This document shows positions 18,724 to 28,111 of a DNA stretch of 64,000 nt, one piece after another. The notes below the pieces were generated by a model. That model searched no databases and was not told where the DNA came from. It saw only the letters and a program-made list of their open reading frames with translations. The number at the start of each line of letters is the position of its first letter. Position 1 is the stretch's first letter. The stretch comes from Porphyromonadaceae bacterium (GTDB taxonomy: Bacteria > Bacteroidota > Bacteroidia > Bacteroidales > Dysgonomonadaceae), in the NCBI GenBank assembly GCA_022840285.1, contig JALHIE010000027.1:1-64000 (forward strand), given 5' to 3'. A program made the position numbers and the translations under genes.

Positions 18724-20154
18724 ATGGACGAAGAACTGGACGACATATCCTCCCTGGTGGAAAAATACGAGCAAATGCGCATGTTCGGCAGGAAGATTTA
18801 TTTCGATGCCGATGAGTTTGCCATGCTTGCCGATCATTACAACGGCCTGGGAGACAATGAACAGGCCGAAGAGATCATTGAGGAAGGACTCAAGATGCAT
18901 CCAGCCAGTCCGGAGTTGATGATTTTAAAGGCCAAGACATTGGTCTACTCCGAGTTGTATGACGAGGCGTTGTCGTACCTGAACAATATCCCCGGAGAGG
19001 GCGATATCGAACTGCCCCTGCTTCGGATCGAAAGCCTGCTGCACCTGGAAAAAACGGAGGAAGCCAATGAGGTGATCAACGAGACGATGAACAGGGAGCT
19101 GTCGATCGATGATCTGTACGTTTTTATTACCGAGGTCGGCTACGTGATGAACGATGTCGAGTATTTCGACCGGGCCATTTCCTACCTCGAAGAGAGCTTG
19201 AAAATCGATGAATCCAATCCCGATGTGCTTATCGATCTGGCATATGCCAACGAGATGAAAGGCGATTTCGCGCGTGCCATAGAATACAACAACCGGTTGC
19301 TCGACCTGGATCCTTATTCGTTTGAGGGGTGGGTAAACATCGGCAAACTCTACTCGATGAATGAACAGTACGAAAAAGCCATTGATTCCTTTGATTTTGC
19401 GCTGACCATAAACGAAAACGATGTCTCGGCCCTGAAGATGAAAGCGCTGTCGCTCTACCTGAACGACAATGCTTCCGAGGCTATCCGCATCTTCGAAGAA
19501 TGCATCCGCATATCGCCCGATGACGAGTCGCTTTATGACTCGTTGCTCGAAGGGTATGAGGCGATGGAGCAGTACGGCCAGATGTCGCGCGTTATCGATA
19601 TCAAGGAAAAGCGTTTCGGACCGAAAGGGATCGCTACGCGCCGGGCATTCGTCGAGCTGTTGAAAGACAACATGGCTTTGGCCCGGGAATTATACAACAA
19701 CATTCCCGCCGATGAAAAGGAATCGCTCGACTACTACATGCTCGAAGGAGAGCTGATGTTTATCGACGGCGATTTGAGGGCAGCGGAAGCGGCATACATA
19801 AAGGCCGCACTGCTGTCGGAAGATAACGAGGAGATCATTGACCGCCTGGCCAACGTGAGTGTTGCCCAGGAGAAGTACGAGCAGGCCGCGGAGTATCTGG
19901 AACAGTTGCTAAAGATCGATCCCGATTATCCAACGGCAAAGTCGCGCCTGGCCTTTATCCGTTTCGAGATCGGAAACAAAGAACCTTTCGACGAAATCAT
20001 GAAGCAATTCTCGGACGATGAACTCCGTGCCTTGCTGAACATCATCTCCGGCTACGAAAGTGCCGATATCTCTAAGTATAACCGTCAAAAGATGTTGATT
20101 CGCCTCAACGAAGCGCGTGAAAACAGGGTGTTGTTTAAGAACATAAAATATTGA
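18724..20154 (+). CDS. Tetratricopeptide repeat protein
   Basis: A 476-residue soluble protein with no signal peptide. It consists of roughly ten to twelve TPR units, for example YEKAIDSFDFALTINENDV and YEQAAEYLEQLLKIDPDYP, and is rich in acidic residues. TPR solenoids bind other proteins. No enzymatic domain is seen, and the partner is unknown. The gene begins two bases after the glnS stop and ends four bases before the DUF5009 gene, so it belongs to the tsaD-glnS-TPR-DUF5009 chain. Similar TPR genes often follow housekeeping genes in Bacteroidales. Confidence 0.8.
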   Translation: MDEELDDISSLVEKYEQMRMFGRKIYFDADEFAMLADHYNGLGDNEQAEEIIEEGLKMHPASPELMILKAKTLVYSELYDEALSYLNNIPGEGDIELPLLRIESLLHLEKTEEANEVINETMNRELSIDDLYVFITEVGYVMNDVEYFDRAISYLEESLKIDESNPDVLIDLAYANEMKGDFARAIEYNNRLLDLDPYSFEGWVNIGKLYSMNEQYEKAIDSFDFALTINENDVSALKMKALSLYLNDNASEAIRIFEECIRISPDDESLYDSLLEGYEAMEQYGQMSRVIDIKEKRFGPKGIATRRAFVELLKDNMALARELYNNIPADEKESLDYYMLEGELMFIDGDLRAAEAAYIKAALLSEDNEEIIDRLANVSVAQEKYEQAAEYLEQLLKIDPDYPTAKSRLAFIRFEIGNKEPFDEIMKQFSDDELRALLNIISGYESADISKYNRQKMLIRLNEARENRVLFKNIKY

Positions 20155-20158
20155 TCAA

Positions 20159-21283
20159 ATGAATACACATTCCATCCCCTCCAATCGCCTCGCGTCCCTG
20201 GATATCCTGCGCGGCTTTGACCTTTTTATGCTGGTTTTCTTTCAACCTGTTTTCGTAGCCTTTGTCCGGCACTGGAAAGACGTGCCGGTTTTTTCCTCCC
20301 TGTTGCACCAGTTTGAACATGTTCAATGGGAGGGATTTAGTGCCTGGGATCTGGTGATGCCGCTTTTCCTTTTTATGGTGGGTGCCGCCATGCCTTTCTC
20401 GTTTGAGAAATACCGCGCGAATCCGGACAAACGGGCCATCTACAGAAAAATCACCAGACGATTTGTCATCCTCTTCATACTCGGAGCTGTAGTGCAGGGC
20501 GACCTGTTGAGCCTCGATCCGATGCAGATCCGCATTTATACCAATACGTTGCAGGCCATTGCCGTAGGTTACGTTATTTCGGCCATGCTCCTGCTCCATA
20601 TGTCCCGGAAAGGCCAGGTTATTGCCACTTTACTGTTGCTGGCGGGTTACTGGGCATTGCTGACATTCCTGGGGGATTTCACTCCCGATGGTAATTTTGC
20701 GGAAGCAGTCGACAGGGCGGTGCTGGGAAGAGTTCGCGACGGCGTGACCTATGCGGAGGACGGTTCGTGGAGTTTTTCGGATAATTACCGCTATACCTGG
20801 GTGCTGACCAGCATGGTGTTCGGGGTGACCACCATGATGGGCGCTTTTGCCGGACAGATCATGAAAAACGGCAAGGATAAACGGAAGAACAGCCGGTTGT
20901 TGTTCATTATTGGTGTGTCGCTGCTTCTTTCAGCCTGGTTGTTGAGCTTCCAAACCCCCATCATCAAGAAGATCTGGTCGGCCAGCATGACACTCTGGTC
21001 CGGCGGGTTGTGCTTCCTGTTGATGGCACTGTTCTATTACGTTGTCGATTACAAAGGCTGGTCAAAAGGATTGAACTGGCTTAAAATTTATGGAATGAAT
21101 TCGATCGTTGCGTACACCGTTGGAATGGTTGTCAACTTCAGAAGTGCAGCGCACTCCTTGCTTTGGGGATTAGAGAAATATACGGGTGACTATTATTCCG
21201 CCATACTCACCTTTGCCAATTTTCTGATCCTCTTTTTTATTTTGCGGTTGATGTACCGGTGGCGGATCTTTGTGAAGATTTAA
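20159..21283 (+). CDS. DUF5009/NagX-like acyltransferase membrane protein
   Basis: A 374-residue protein with about ten membrane helices, similar to bacterial NagX and the human lysosomal heparan-alpha-glucosaminide N-acetyltransferase. The start SNRLASLDILRGFDLFMLVF is the family landmark, and a conserved His candidate is FEHVQWEGFSAWDLVMPLFLF. Related enzymes acetylate or move acyl groups to sugars across the membrane. Substrate is not known. It lies four bases after the TPR gene and ends that operon; a Gfo/Idh operon for sugar metabolism follows after 218 bases. Confidence 0.82.
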   Translation: MNTHSIPSNRLASLDILRGFDLFMLVFFQPVFVAFVRHWKDVPVFSSLLHQFEHVQWEGFSAWDLVMPLFLFMVGAAMPFSFEKYRANPDKRAIYRKITRRFVILFILGAVVQGDLLSLDPMQIRIYTNTLQAIAVGYVISAMLLLHMSRKGQVIATLLLLAGYWALLTFLGDFTPDGNFAEAVDRAVLGRVRDGVTYAEDGSWSFSDNYRYTWVLTSMVFGVTTMMGAFAGQIMKNGKDKRKNSRLLFIIGVSLLLSAWLLSFQTPIIKKIWSASMTLWSGGLCFLLMALFYYVVDYKGWSKGLNWLKIYGMNSIVAYTVGMVVNFRSAAHSLLWGLEKYTGDYYSAILTFANFLILFFILRLMYRWRIFVKI

Positions 21284-21501
21284 GCGTAGCGCAGAACTTA
21301 AACGGACACGGTAAAGGATTCTTTGCCATAAGGTGCTTTTTGGTTATTTATTTTATTGAAAATTTTAGTTGTTCAGTTTTTTTCTCTATTTTTACGGCAA
21401 TTATTCTTTATCTGTCTTTCCCAAGAGAAAAAGAGTAACTTGATTAATCATAAAAGTTATAAAACAATATTTTTGAATTATTTAATCTAAAACAAATTGT
21501 T

Positions 21502-22929
21502 ATGTCATCAAAAATGTCAAGAAGGAAGTTTATCCAGGCAGGCGCAACAGCTGCGGTTGGATTAACTGTCGTACCTTCATCGGTACTCGGTAAAAGCATT
21601 GGAGTCGGAGGGATGGGTTTTGCTAACCTGAAAAACCTGGAAAGCCAGAACATAGTGGGTCTGTGCGATGTGGATTGGAAGTACAGCAAACGCGTTTTCG
21701 ATTATTTCCCGAAAGCGAAAAAATATTACGACTACCGTAAGATGTATGACGAACTGGGAAAATCGATCGACGGCGTTGTTGTAGCTACTGCTGACCATAC
21801 TCACGCGATTGTTGCAGCCGATGCAATGACCATGGGAAAACACGTTTACGTACAGAAACCGTTGACACACAGTGTTTATGAATCAAGACTTTTGACCAAT
21901 CTGGCTAAGAAATACAAGGTGGCCACACAGATGGGTAACCAGGGATCTTCCGGTCCCGGCGTACGCCAGGTGATCGATTGGATCAGCGACGGACAAATTG
22001 GTGAAGTTACACGCGTGGATACTTTCACCGACAGACCCATCTGGCCGCAAGGTCTGATGATACCGAAGCAAGTAGACAAAGTTCCATCTACCCTGAACTG
22101 GGATTTGTTTATCGGCCCCGCTAACAAACGTCCGTTCAACAACATTTATCACCCCTGGAACTGGCGTGGATGGTGGGATTTTGGAACAGGCGCATTAGGA
22201 GATATGGCCTGCCATATTCTGCATCCGGTATTTAAAGGGTTGAACCTGGGTTATCCCACAAAGGTTCAGGGTTCATCCACCATGTTGCTGACAGACTGCG
22301 CACCCAATGCACAGATGGTGAAATATGTTTTCCCGGCTCGCGACAACATGCCGAAGGTAGCAATGCCTGAAGTGGAAGTGACCTGGTACGACGGCGGTTT
22401 GCAACCATTCCGTCCCGAAGGAGTTCCCGCTGGAAAGAACCTGAACGACTCGGGCGGCGGTGTTGTTTTCCACGGAACGAAAGACACGTTGATCTGCGGC
22501 TGCTACGGTGTAAATCCGTGGTTGGTATCGGGAAGAAAACCCAATTCGCCGAAGACCCAGCGTGAAGTAACCGTTTCTCACGAGTTAGACTGGGTACGTG
22601 CATGTAAGGAAAGCCCTGAAAATCGCGTTGAGACAGCCTCTCCTTTCTCGGAAGCCGGACCTTTCAACGAAATGGTGGTAATGGGTGTTCTTGCCGTAAG
22701 ACTGCAGAGCCTCAATCAGGAACTGCACTGGGACGGTCAAAACATGAAGTTTACCAACATTCCAGCTGACGCGAAAATCAGAACAATCATCGAGGATGGT
22801 TTCAAAATTACCGACGGTCATCCGACGTTTAACAAAACATGGACGGAACCCGTAAATGCTAACGAGTATGCTGCAGAATTGATCAACCATTCGTATCAAA
22901 ACGGTTGGAAATTGCCGGCAATGCCGTAA
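21502..22929 (+). CDS. Gfo/Idh/MocA oxidoreductase, Tat-type signal, short N-domain
   Basis: A 475-residue NAD(P)-linked sugar oxidoreductase. It begins with a twin-Arg signal (MSRRKFIQAGATAAVGLTV), so it is exported folded. The Rossmann glycines GVGGMG, the VVATADHTHAIVAADA segment and the YVQKPLTHSVYES lysine motif are present. Homologues usually read GKS, then about 14 residues ending in a strand of type KLNIAG, then IGVGGMG. Here IGVGGMG follows GKS at once, so the first beta-strand of the nucleotide-binding fold may be deleted in frame. With the DUF1080 gene and sugar isomerase downstream it resembles a 3-keto-glycoside pathway. Confidence 0.85.
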   Translation: MSSKMSRRKFIQAGATAAVGLTVVPSSVLGKSIGVGGMGFANLKNLESQNIVGLCDVDWKYSKRVFDYFPKAKKYYDYRKMYDELGKSIDGVVVATADHTHAIVAADAMTMGKHVYVQKPLTHSVYESRLLTNLAKKYKVATQMGNQGSSGPGVRQVIDWISDGQIGEVTRVDTFTDRPIWPQGLMIPKQVDKVPSTLNWDLFIGPANKRPFNNIYHPWNWRGWWDFGTGALGDMACHILHPVFKGLNLGYPTKVQGSSTMLLTDCAPNAQMVKYVFPARDNMPKVAMPEVEVTWYDGGLQPFRPEGVPAGKNLNDSGGGVVFHGTKDTLICGCYGVNPWLVSGRKPNSPKTQREVTVSHELDWVRACKESPENRVETASPFSEAGPFNEMVVMGVLAVRLQSLNQELHWDGQNMKFTNIPADAKIRTIIEDGFKITDGHPTFNKTWTEPVNANEYAAELINHSYQNGWKLPAMP

Positions 22930-22948
22930 GTTTTTAGATAACAGAAGT

Positions 22949-23002
22949 CAGATGTCAGACTCGTTATGCTGTTGGAAAACAAATTTTTGAGTCTGATATC
23001 TG
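22949..23002. repeat. Intergenic inverted repeat
   Basis: CAGATGTCAGACTC (22949-22962) pairs with GAGTCTGATATCTG (22989-23002) with one G-T pair; the loop is 26 bases. No T run follows, so it is more likely an mRNA stabiliser or processing site between the oxidoreductase and DUF1080 genes than a terminator. Confidence 0.6.
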
Positions 23003-23050
23003 CTGTCTGATATCTTGAAAGAAAAGTTTAAATTTAAAAAAAGAACAAGT

Positions 23051-23923
23051 ATGAAAAAAGTTTTTAATGTGCTCTTAAGCATTGTGGTTGCCACAGCTTT
23101 TGTAGCTTGTACCGGAGGTGCAAAAAAAACAGCAGAAACAGAAAGTGTTGATTCTATGAAAACAGAAACTCCGCAATATTCAGTAGTTGACAAGCCGCAA
23201 GTTGACCTGTCGAAGTTTGAGACGGATAAAGACGGTTACATCGTGTTGTTCAACGGTAAGGACTTTACTGGTTGGCGCGGATACGGCAAAGATGCAGTCC
23301 CCGGAAAATGGACCATCGATGACGGTGCCATCAAGTTCAACGGTTCGGGTGGCGGCGAAGCCCAGGACGGTGACGGTGGCGATATTATCTTCGACCACAA
23401 GTTCAAAAACTTCGAACTGGTGCTGGAATGGAAAGTTTCCAAAGGAGGCAACTCAGGCATTTTCTATCTGGCGCAGGAAGTAACCACTACCGATAAAGAC
23501 GGTAATGTAAAGACCGAACCTATCTACATCTCCTCTCCCGAGTACCAGGTGCTGGATAATGCCAACCATCCGGATGCCAAGCTGGGCAAAGACAACAACA
23601 GACAGTCTGCTTCGCTCTACGATATGATTCCTGCAGTTCCTCAAAACCAAAAACCTTTCGGAGAATGGAACGCAGCGAAGATTATGGTGTATAAGGGAAC
23701 AGTTGTTCACGGACAGAACAACGAAAATGTTCTGGAGTACCACTTGTGGACTCCTCAATGGACAGAGATGCTCCAAGCCAGCAAGTTCAGCCAGGAAAAA
23801 TGGCCGTTGGCATTTGAACTGCTGAATAACTGCGGAGGCCCCAATCGCGAAGGATTCATCGGTTTCCAGGACCACGGGGATGATGTTTGGTTCCGCAACA
23901 TTAAAATTAAAATATTAGAATAA
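23051..23923 (+). CDS. DUF1080 (3-keto-disaccharide hydrolase-like) lipoprotein
   Basis: A 290-residue lipoprotein (MKKVFNVLLSIVVATAFVAC, lipid Cys) with one DUF1080 concanavalin-like domain. The family start LFNGKDFTGWRGYG, the EWKVSKGGNSGIFYL strand and C-terminal GFIGFQDHGDDVWFRNIKI are clear. Some DUF1080 proteins act on 3-keto-glycosides formed by Gfo/Idh oxidoreductases. The gene order here, with an oxidoreductase before and an isomerase after, supports that role; substrate is not known. The start at 23051 is chosen for the lipoprotein signal; an upstream in-frame ATG gives only charged residues. Confidence 0.85.
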   Translation: MKKVFNVLLSIVVATAFVACTGGAKKTAETESVDSMKTETPQYSVVDKPQVDLSKFETDKDGYIVLFNGKDFTGWRGYGKDAVPGKWTIDDGAIKFNGSGGGEAQDGDGGDIIFDHKFKNFELVLEWKVSKGGNSGIFYLAQEVTTTDKDGNVKTEPIYISSPEYQVLDNANHPDAKLGKDNNRQSASLYDMIPAVPQNQKPFGEWNAAKIMVYKGTVVHGQNNENVLEYHLWTPQWTEMLQASKFSQEKWPLAFELLNNCGGPNREGFIGFQDHGDDVWFRNIKIKILE

Positions 23924-23990
23924 GCATAAAATCTGAAAAAGAGTGTTTCTGTCGTGTTCGGAAATGCTCTTTTTTTAACAGTACAAAAGA

Positions 23991-24884
23991 ATGAAAAAGA
24001 TTTCAAATTTATTTGCAGTAGTTTTATTGGGTAGCCTGTTCCTCTTGTCGGGTTGCAACCAAGGACAGAAAAAAGAAGCAGCGGAAGTGAAGGTTAAAAA
24101 AGATATTTATCTTCAGCTCTATTCCCTTCGCGATGACATAAAGGCCGATTATGCAGCAACAATTGCAAAAACAGCTGAAATAGGCTATACCGGAGTAGAA
24201 GCGGCAGGGTATAACGACGGAAAGTTCTACGGAATGGCTCCCGCCGATTTCAAAAAATCGATCGAAGATGCCGGCCTGGAAGTTCTCTCTTCACACGCCG
24301 GACGTCCGTTGGCTGAAAACACAAAAGATACCAACTGGGACGAAATCTGGAAATGGTGGGATACCGCCATTCAGGCTCACAAGGATGCAGGCATGAAGTA
24401 TTTGGTGGTTGCCTGGATCCCTACACCAAAAACGTTAGCTGATCTTCAGGCATACTGCGATTACTTTAACCAGGTCGGAGAAAAATGTAACGCCGCAGGA
24501 ATCCGTTTTGGATACCATAACCACAATTTCGAATTCAAAGAAATTGAAGGGGAAGTGATGTACGACTATATGTTAAAAAATACCGACCCCGCCAAGGTGT
24601 TCTTCCAGATGGACGTGTACTGGGTAGGAGAAGGCGGTAAAGATCCGGTCGAATATTTCAACAACTATCCGGGCAGGTTTGAAGTGCTTCATATCAAAGA
24701 CGAAACCGAGCTGGGTAGAAGTGGAAAAGTGAATTTTGAAAATATTTTCAACAACGTTGATAAATCAGGTGCAAAATACATGGTTGTCGAGGTTGAAAGA
24801 TATACCGGCACACCGGTGGAAGGTGTAAAAGAAAGTTATGATTACTTGGCGAACGCTGCTTTCGTGAAAGATAGCTATAAATAA
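23991..24884 (+). CDS. Sugar phosphate isomerase/epimerase-like lipoprotein
   Basis: A 297-residue TIM-barrel protein of the xylose-isomerase-like family. The signal MKKISNLFAVVLLGSLFLLSGC predicts lipidation at Cys. Barrel landmarks are YLQLYSLRDDIKADY, GIRFGYHNHNFEF (metal-binding), FFQMDVYWVGEGG and FEVLHIKDE. Such enzymes use a divalent metal for keto-sugar isomerisation, epimerisation or lyase steps. It is the last gene of the oxidoreductase-DUF1080 operon, before a strong terminator, so it likely acts in the periplasm on the product of those enzymes. Confidence 0.85.
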   Translation: MKKISNLFAVVLLGSLFLLSGCNQGQKKEAAEVKVKKDIYLQLYSLRDDIKADYAATIAKTAEIGYTGVEAAGYNDGKFYGMAPADFKKSIEDAGLEVLSSHAGRPLAENTKDTNWDEIWKWWDTAIQAHKDAGMKYLVVAWIPTPKTLADLQAYCDYFNQVGEKCNAAGIRFGYHNHNFEFKEIEGEVMYDYMLKNTDPAKVFFQMDVYWVGEGGKDPVEYFNNYPGRFEVLHIKDETELGRSGKVNFENIFNNVDKSGAKYMVVEVERYTGTPVEGVKESYDYLANAAFVKDSYK

Positions 24885-24887
24885 TTC

Positions 24888-24917
24888 AAAAAAACCCGGC
24901 ATTTGCCGGGTTTTTTT
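24888..24917. terminator. Strong bidirectional terminator
   Basis: AAAAAAACCCGGC, loop ATTT, GCCGGGTTTTTTT. The stem is perfect and both strands have a T run, so it can serve both the isomerase operon (+) and the convergent AraC gene (-). Confidence 0.92.
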
Positions 24918-24923
24918 ATTCAA

Positions 24924-26087
24924 CTACCCCTCTCTATATTCTCCGGGAGTTACTTTTTCTTTTGCCTTGAATACCCTGTAAAACGCGCTTAAACTGGAGA
25001 ATCCAGACATTTCGGCAATCTGTAACATCGACAATCCGTTGTACTCCGGGTTCTTCATTATCTCCTTTACATGCTCGATGCGAAATCCATTCACCCAATC
25101 GCAAAAGTTCGTCTGCATCTCTTCGTTTACGATCCGCGAGATGTAGGTTCGGTTGGTTCCTGCCATCAAGGCAATATCGGTTATTCGCAGATCGGGATTC
25201 TTATACAACTCGTTTTTTTTCACTAAATCCAGAAGTTGCTGCCGGGTAATTTTGTCGCTCAACGCAGGCTGATTCCTCTCCGTGGATTTACCCTTTCTTT
25301 TTCGGTAATCTTTCACATCACTGTTGAAATTGGCCACCGTAAAGTTCTGGCGATACCCAACGTAACCGATAAAAAACAAGAAAAGCGAATGGGTGAGAGC
25401 GGGAAAAGCTATCAAATAGCCTTTATTGATGAAGAAATCCTTCCCAACTACACTGGAGACGACCGAGACAACCGAGGCAAACAGGAAAGCGAAAAGAAGC
25501 CACTTTACGGAACTGAGGTCCTTGCCTCCCGTGTTGGAGTAAAACTCTTTCACCTCTCTGTTGTACCGGACGATAAGCCGATACCCGAACCACACCGATA
25601 AGACTACCTGTATCAAGAAAAATGCCTTAAACAGGGTTGTGCGAAGCACCTGCAGCCGGACCAGTTGCGGATAGGACTCGGTGTAGGCCTGTTCGTGGTA
25701 CATGACTCCGCGGATAAATAAATCCAGCTCTTCGGGTGACATGGCGAAGTAGATGATGAACGAAAAAAACGATAAGGTCAATGCAGGCAGTAAAATCCAA
25801 CTCCACCGCCAGTCGATCCGGATATCGCGCGTAAGAAGCCGGATGTAATAATAATAAAGCGGGTATGAGGAGAGGGATGTGAAGACCCAGATGTTGTCCA
25901 TGAAAGCAAACAGGTCGTATTGACGGTTAAAAAACGCGGCGTGCACAAAATAATTGATTGCCGATAACGTCAGGAAAAAAGCCAGGTATTTTTTGGGCAA
26001 ATTGTGGTCGCTGTCACACAGTAGGAGTATCACCCAAAACAGGCATACGAACATGGGCATGACCGAGAGGATAAGATGGAACAACAT
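24924..26087 (-). CDS. AraC-type regulator with membrane-embedded sensor
   Basis: A 387-residue protein with about seven membrane helices in residues 1-250 and an AraC HTH domain in the last 100 residues (LRITDIALMAGTNRTYISR for the first helix pair, IAEMSGFSSLSAFYRVFKA for the second). This architecture would sense a ligand at the membrane and control transcription. It converges on the Gfo/Idh-DUF1080-isomerase operon. In Bacteroides similar sugar operons carry an AraC-type neighbour, so it may control them, but no operator is seen. Confidence 0.85.
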   Translation of the reverse strand: MLFHLILSVMPMFVCLFWVILLLCDSDHNLPKKYLAFFLTLSAINYFVHAAFFNRQYDLFAFMDNIWVFTSLSSYPLYYYYIRLLTRDIRIDWRWSWILLPALTLSFFSFIIYFAMSPEELDLFIRGVMYHEQAYTESYPQLVRLQVLRTTLFKAFFLIQVVLSVWFGYRLIVRYNREVKEFYSNTGGKDLSSVKWLLFAFLFASVVSVVSSVVGKDFFINKGYLIAFPALTHSLFLFFIGYVGYRQNFTVANFNSDVKDYRKRKGKSTERNQPALSDKITRQQLLDLVKKNELYKNPDLRITDIALMAGTNRTYISRIVNEEMQTNFCDWVNGFRIEHVKEIMKNPEYNGLSMLQIAEMSGFSSLSAFYRVFKAKEKVTPGEYREG

Positions 26088-26261
26088 ACGGGGCAGTTTT
26101 TTTGCAAAAATAAGTATTTTTTATGAATTAGGAATAAATTTTTACGAATCAGGAACACAAACGTATTTTTAAGCAAAAAAGGTAAAAAATATTGCGGTAA
26201 TTTTACCGGCGAATAAATAAAAATCATTAACACTACCGCATTTTAATGCATCATTTTCATT

Positions 26262-26954
26262 ATGAAAAATTTAAAAGCGTTTTCTAAATTGTTTATCTCT
26301 TTACTATGTGGAATTTTTTTACTGTCTGCTTGCGAAAAAGAAGGAGGTAGCTCAAGTACAGAATTGGGGGGAGATACAAACTTGACTAAAAATCAAGTGG
26401 GAAATACTTCAACCGGAACAATAAAACTGGGCGGAACAGCTTCAAGCATCAATTCACAGGTGAAGGTTGTCGAAAACAACAACGGTTTAATCGCTGTTGA
26501 ATTTTCATTCCCCATCTCCTCAAGTTTTAGCAGCACCGTTGATAACATAGGAAATGCTCTGTACGGAGAAGATTTTATTAATTACAAGTCGTCATTTATC
26601 GACTCCAACGGAAATTTCAAAGGGAAATTCAAATTTAAAAACAGTTCAGAAGGTGTTGCGATAGTAAATGCATCCGGCAAACAGGCTGTTGTCATGAAAT
26701 ATGACGTGAACGTCGGTGATAAATGGACATATACGAAAAAGAACGGGAAGACGGCCAATTTTAAAGTTACGAAAAAATCGACCACCGATGATTACGATTA
26801 CGGATCCCTCAAAATTAAAACCGTACAGGTGGAAAGAACTTCCAGCGAACCGGGCATAACCAAAATCACCTATATCGGAAACCATAAATTCGGATTGATT
26901 GGGGTGGAAATACACCTTGAAGATGGAAGTGTCTTAAAATATACCATCAACTAA
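26262..26954 (+). CDS. Hypothetical lipoprotein
   Basis: A 230-residue protein with a lipoprotein signal (MKNLKAFSKLFISLLCG then LLSAC). The rest is rich in Ser, Lys and Asn with alternating beta-type strands, for example GDKWTYTKKNGKTANFKVT and KITYIGNHKFGLIGVEIH. I recognise no family. It could be a periplasmic or surface beta-sandwich. It is the first gene of a same-strand group with two membrane proteins and a YiiX-like hydrolase; the next start is only 13 bases away. Confidence 0.7.
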   Translation: MKNLKAFSKLFISLLCGIFLLSACEKEGGSSSTELGGDTNLTKNQVGNTSTGTIKLGGTASSINSQVKVVENNNGLIAVEFSFPISSSFSSTVDNIGNALYGEDFINYKSSFIDSNGNFKGKFKFKNSSEGVAIVNASGKQAVVMKYDVNVGDKWTYTKKNGKTANFKVTKKSTTDDYDYGSLKIKTVQVERTSSEPGITKITYIGNHKFGLIGVEIHLEDGSVLKYTIN

Positions 26955-26967
26955 TATCAAAGAAAAG

Positions 26968-27381
26968 GTGGATAGTAAGAATATATTTCTAACGGCAACG
27001 GGATCGATTTTTATTGCTGTCGGCTTGCTGGGATTATACTTCTTTGTCTTTAAAGGCATAAAGCCTGACTGGTTACAGTTGAATGTTTTCACTGTTTACT
27101 CAAAATATTTAGAAACAAAAACATTTACTGTTATTCAAAACAACCAGGGAGACGAGTTAGCTGTCACGAGCTACTGCACGGGGTGGCTCTTGATTATCCT
27201 CAGACACAAGCCATCTTTTCCGAGCAGACAGTCGTTGGTCATCCTTTTTTTTATTGCCGGATATTTATTTTTGCATGGATTGGCCGTAATCTATTTTATG
27301 CTTTCGTTGCTTTTTATGCTGCCTCTATTCTTTCTTATACATATAAAACATGAATCCTTTCTTTCAAAACATAAGGGATAA
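26968..27381 (+). CDS. Hypothetical small membrane protein (GTG start)
   Basis: A 137-residue protein starting at GTG (MDSKNIFLTATG); no ATG is available before the first membrane helix. It has two hydrophobic segments near the N terminus and at residues 85-125, with an extracytoplasmic or cytoplasmic loop between them containing a lone Cys (TSYCTGW). No family is recognised. It overlaps the next membrane protein by 32 bases, so translation is probably coupled. The role is unknown. Confidence 0.6.
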   Translation: MDSKNIFLTATGSIFIAVGLLGLYFFVFKGIKPDWLQLNVFTVYSKYLETKTFTVIQNNQGDELAVTSYCTGWLLIILRHKPSFPSRQSLVILFFIAGYLFLHGLAVIYFMLSLLFMLPLFFLIHIKHESFLSKHKG

Positions 27382-28111
27382 CACAGAATGGTTGTACGGC
27401 GTCATCTTTGAATACAACTGGTTCTATTATGACTTCTGGTCGTTTGTTCATCTCTGGAGCGGAGCCATCATTTTCGCGGTTTTATCGGCTTGCAACGTCA
27501 AGAAAAGATGGTTAAAACTGCTCTTGATCTTGGGCGTTTTTGAAGTAGTGGAAACCCTGTTTTTTATCGCAATACTGAACTTGTTCAAGCCGGAGAAAGC
27601 CGTCGATGTAGTAAACGATATTGTGATTGGAATGCTTGGAGGAGCACTTATGTACGCTTTCTTCAGATGGAATGACACCGGAAGGTACACAAGGTTTCTC
27701 GCGTTATTTATTTCAGCAGTAACCGTTGCTTTTATTTGGGTAGGCTGGTATGGATATAACTATACTATACCTTTTTTTAATTCTCCTTACGTGAATTGGT
27801 GGGCGCTAAGCTGCTGGACGATATCGGGGGGGACGGTCATCTTATTGTTCAGTAATTTCAAAGCTAAAGGAAGTACTTTCTTTGCAATCACTTTTCCTTG
27901 GCTGATTTACCTTGTTCTGCTTTTTGCGGTAGAGTACGCAGCTTACCATCTGTTGTCGTTCAGAGAAATTACACAAGGGTCAACGCCATTGATTTTTGAT
28001 ATTGTACACGGGAGCAAGATCATGCATGTTTTTTATGTTACCGCCCCCCTGTTCTTTATAGGATTGTTTGTTTTACTTGACGCATTATTAAAGAAGTATG
28101 AACAGCCGTAA
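27350..28111 (+). CDS. Hypothetical multi-pass membrane protein
   Basis: A 253-residue protein with about seven membrane helices. The first half has a WSFVHLWSGAIIF helix and a conserved-looking DVVNDIVIGMLGGALMY segment, similar in style to integral membrane proteins of the DUF2238/VanZ-like type, but I cannot name a family with confidence. The overlap with both neighbours suggests a three-protein unit (26968, 27350, 28098). Confidence 0.65.
   Translation: MNPFFQNIRDNTEWLYGVIFEYNWFYYDFWSFVHLWSGAIIFAVLSACNVKKRWLKLLLILGVFEVVETLFFIAILNLFKPEKAVDVVNDIVIGMLGGALMYAFFRWNDTGRYTRFLALFISAVTVAFIWVGWYGYNYTIPFFNSPYVNWWALSCWTISGGTVILLFSNFKAKGSTFFAITFPWLIYLVLLFAVEYAAYHLLSFREITQGSTPLIFDIVHGSKIMHVFYVTAPLFFIGLFVLLDALLKKYEQP

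Noticed and set aside
22949..23002. Terminator between the oxidoreductase and DUF1080 genes
   Set aside because: The hairpin has a 26-base loop and no T run; it was kept as an inverted repeat only.
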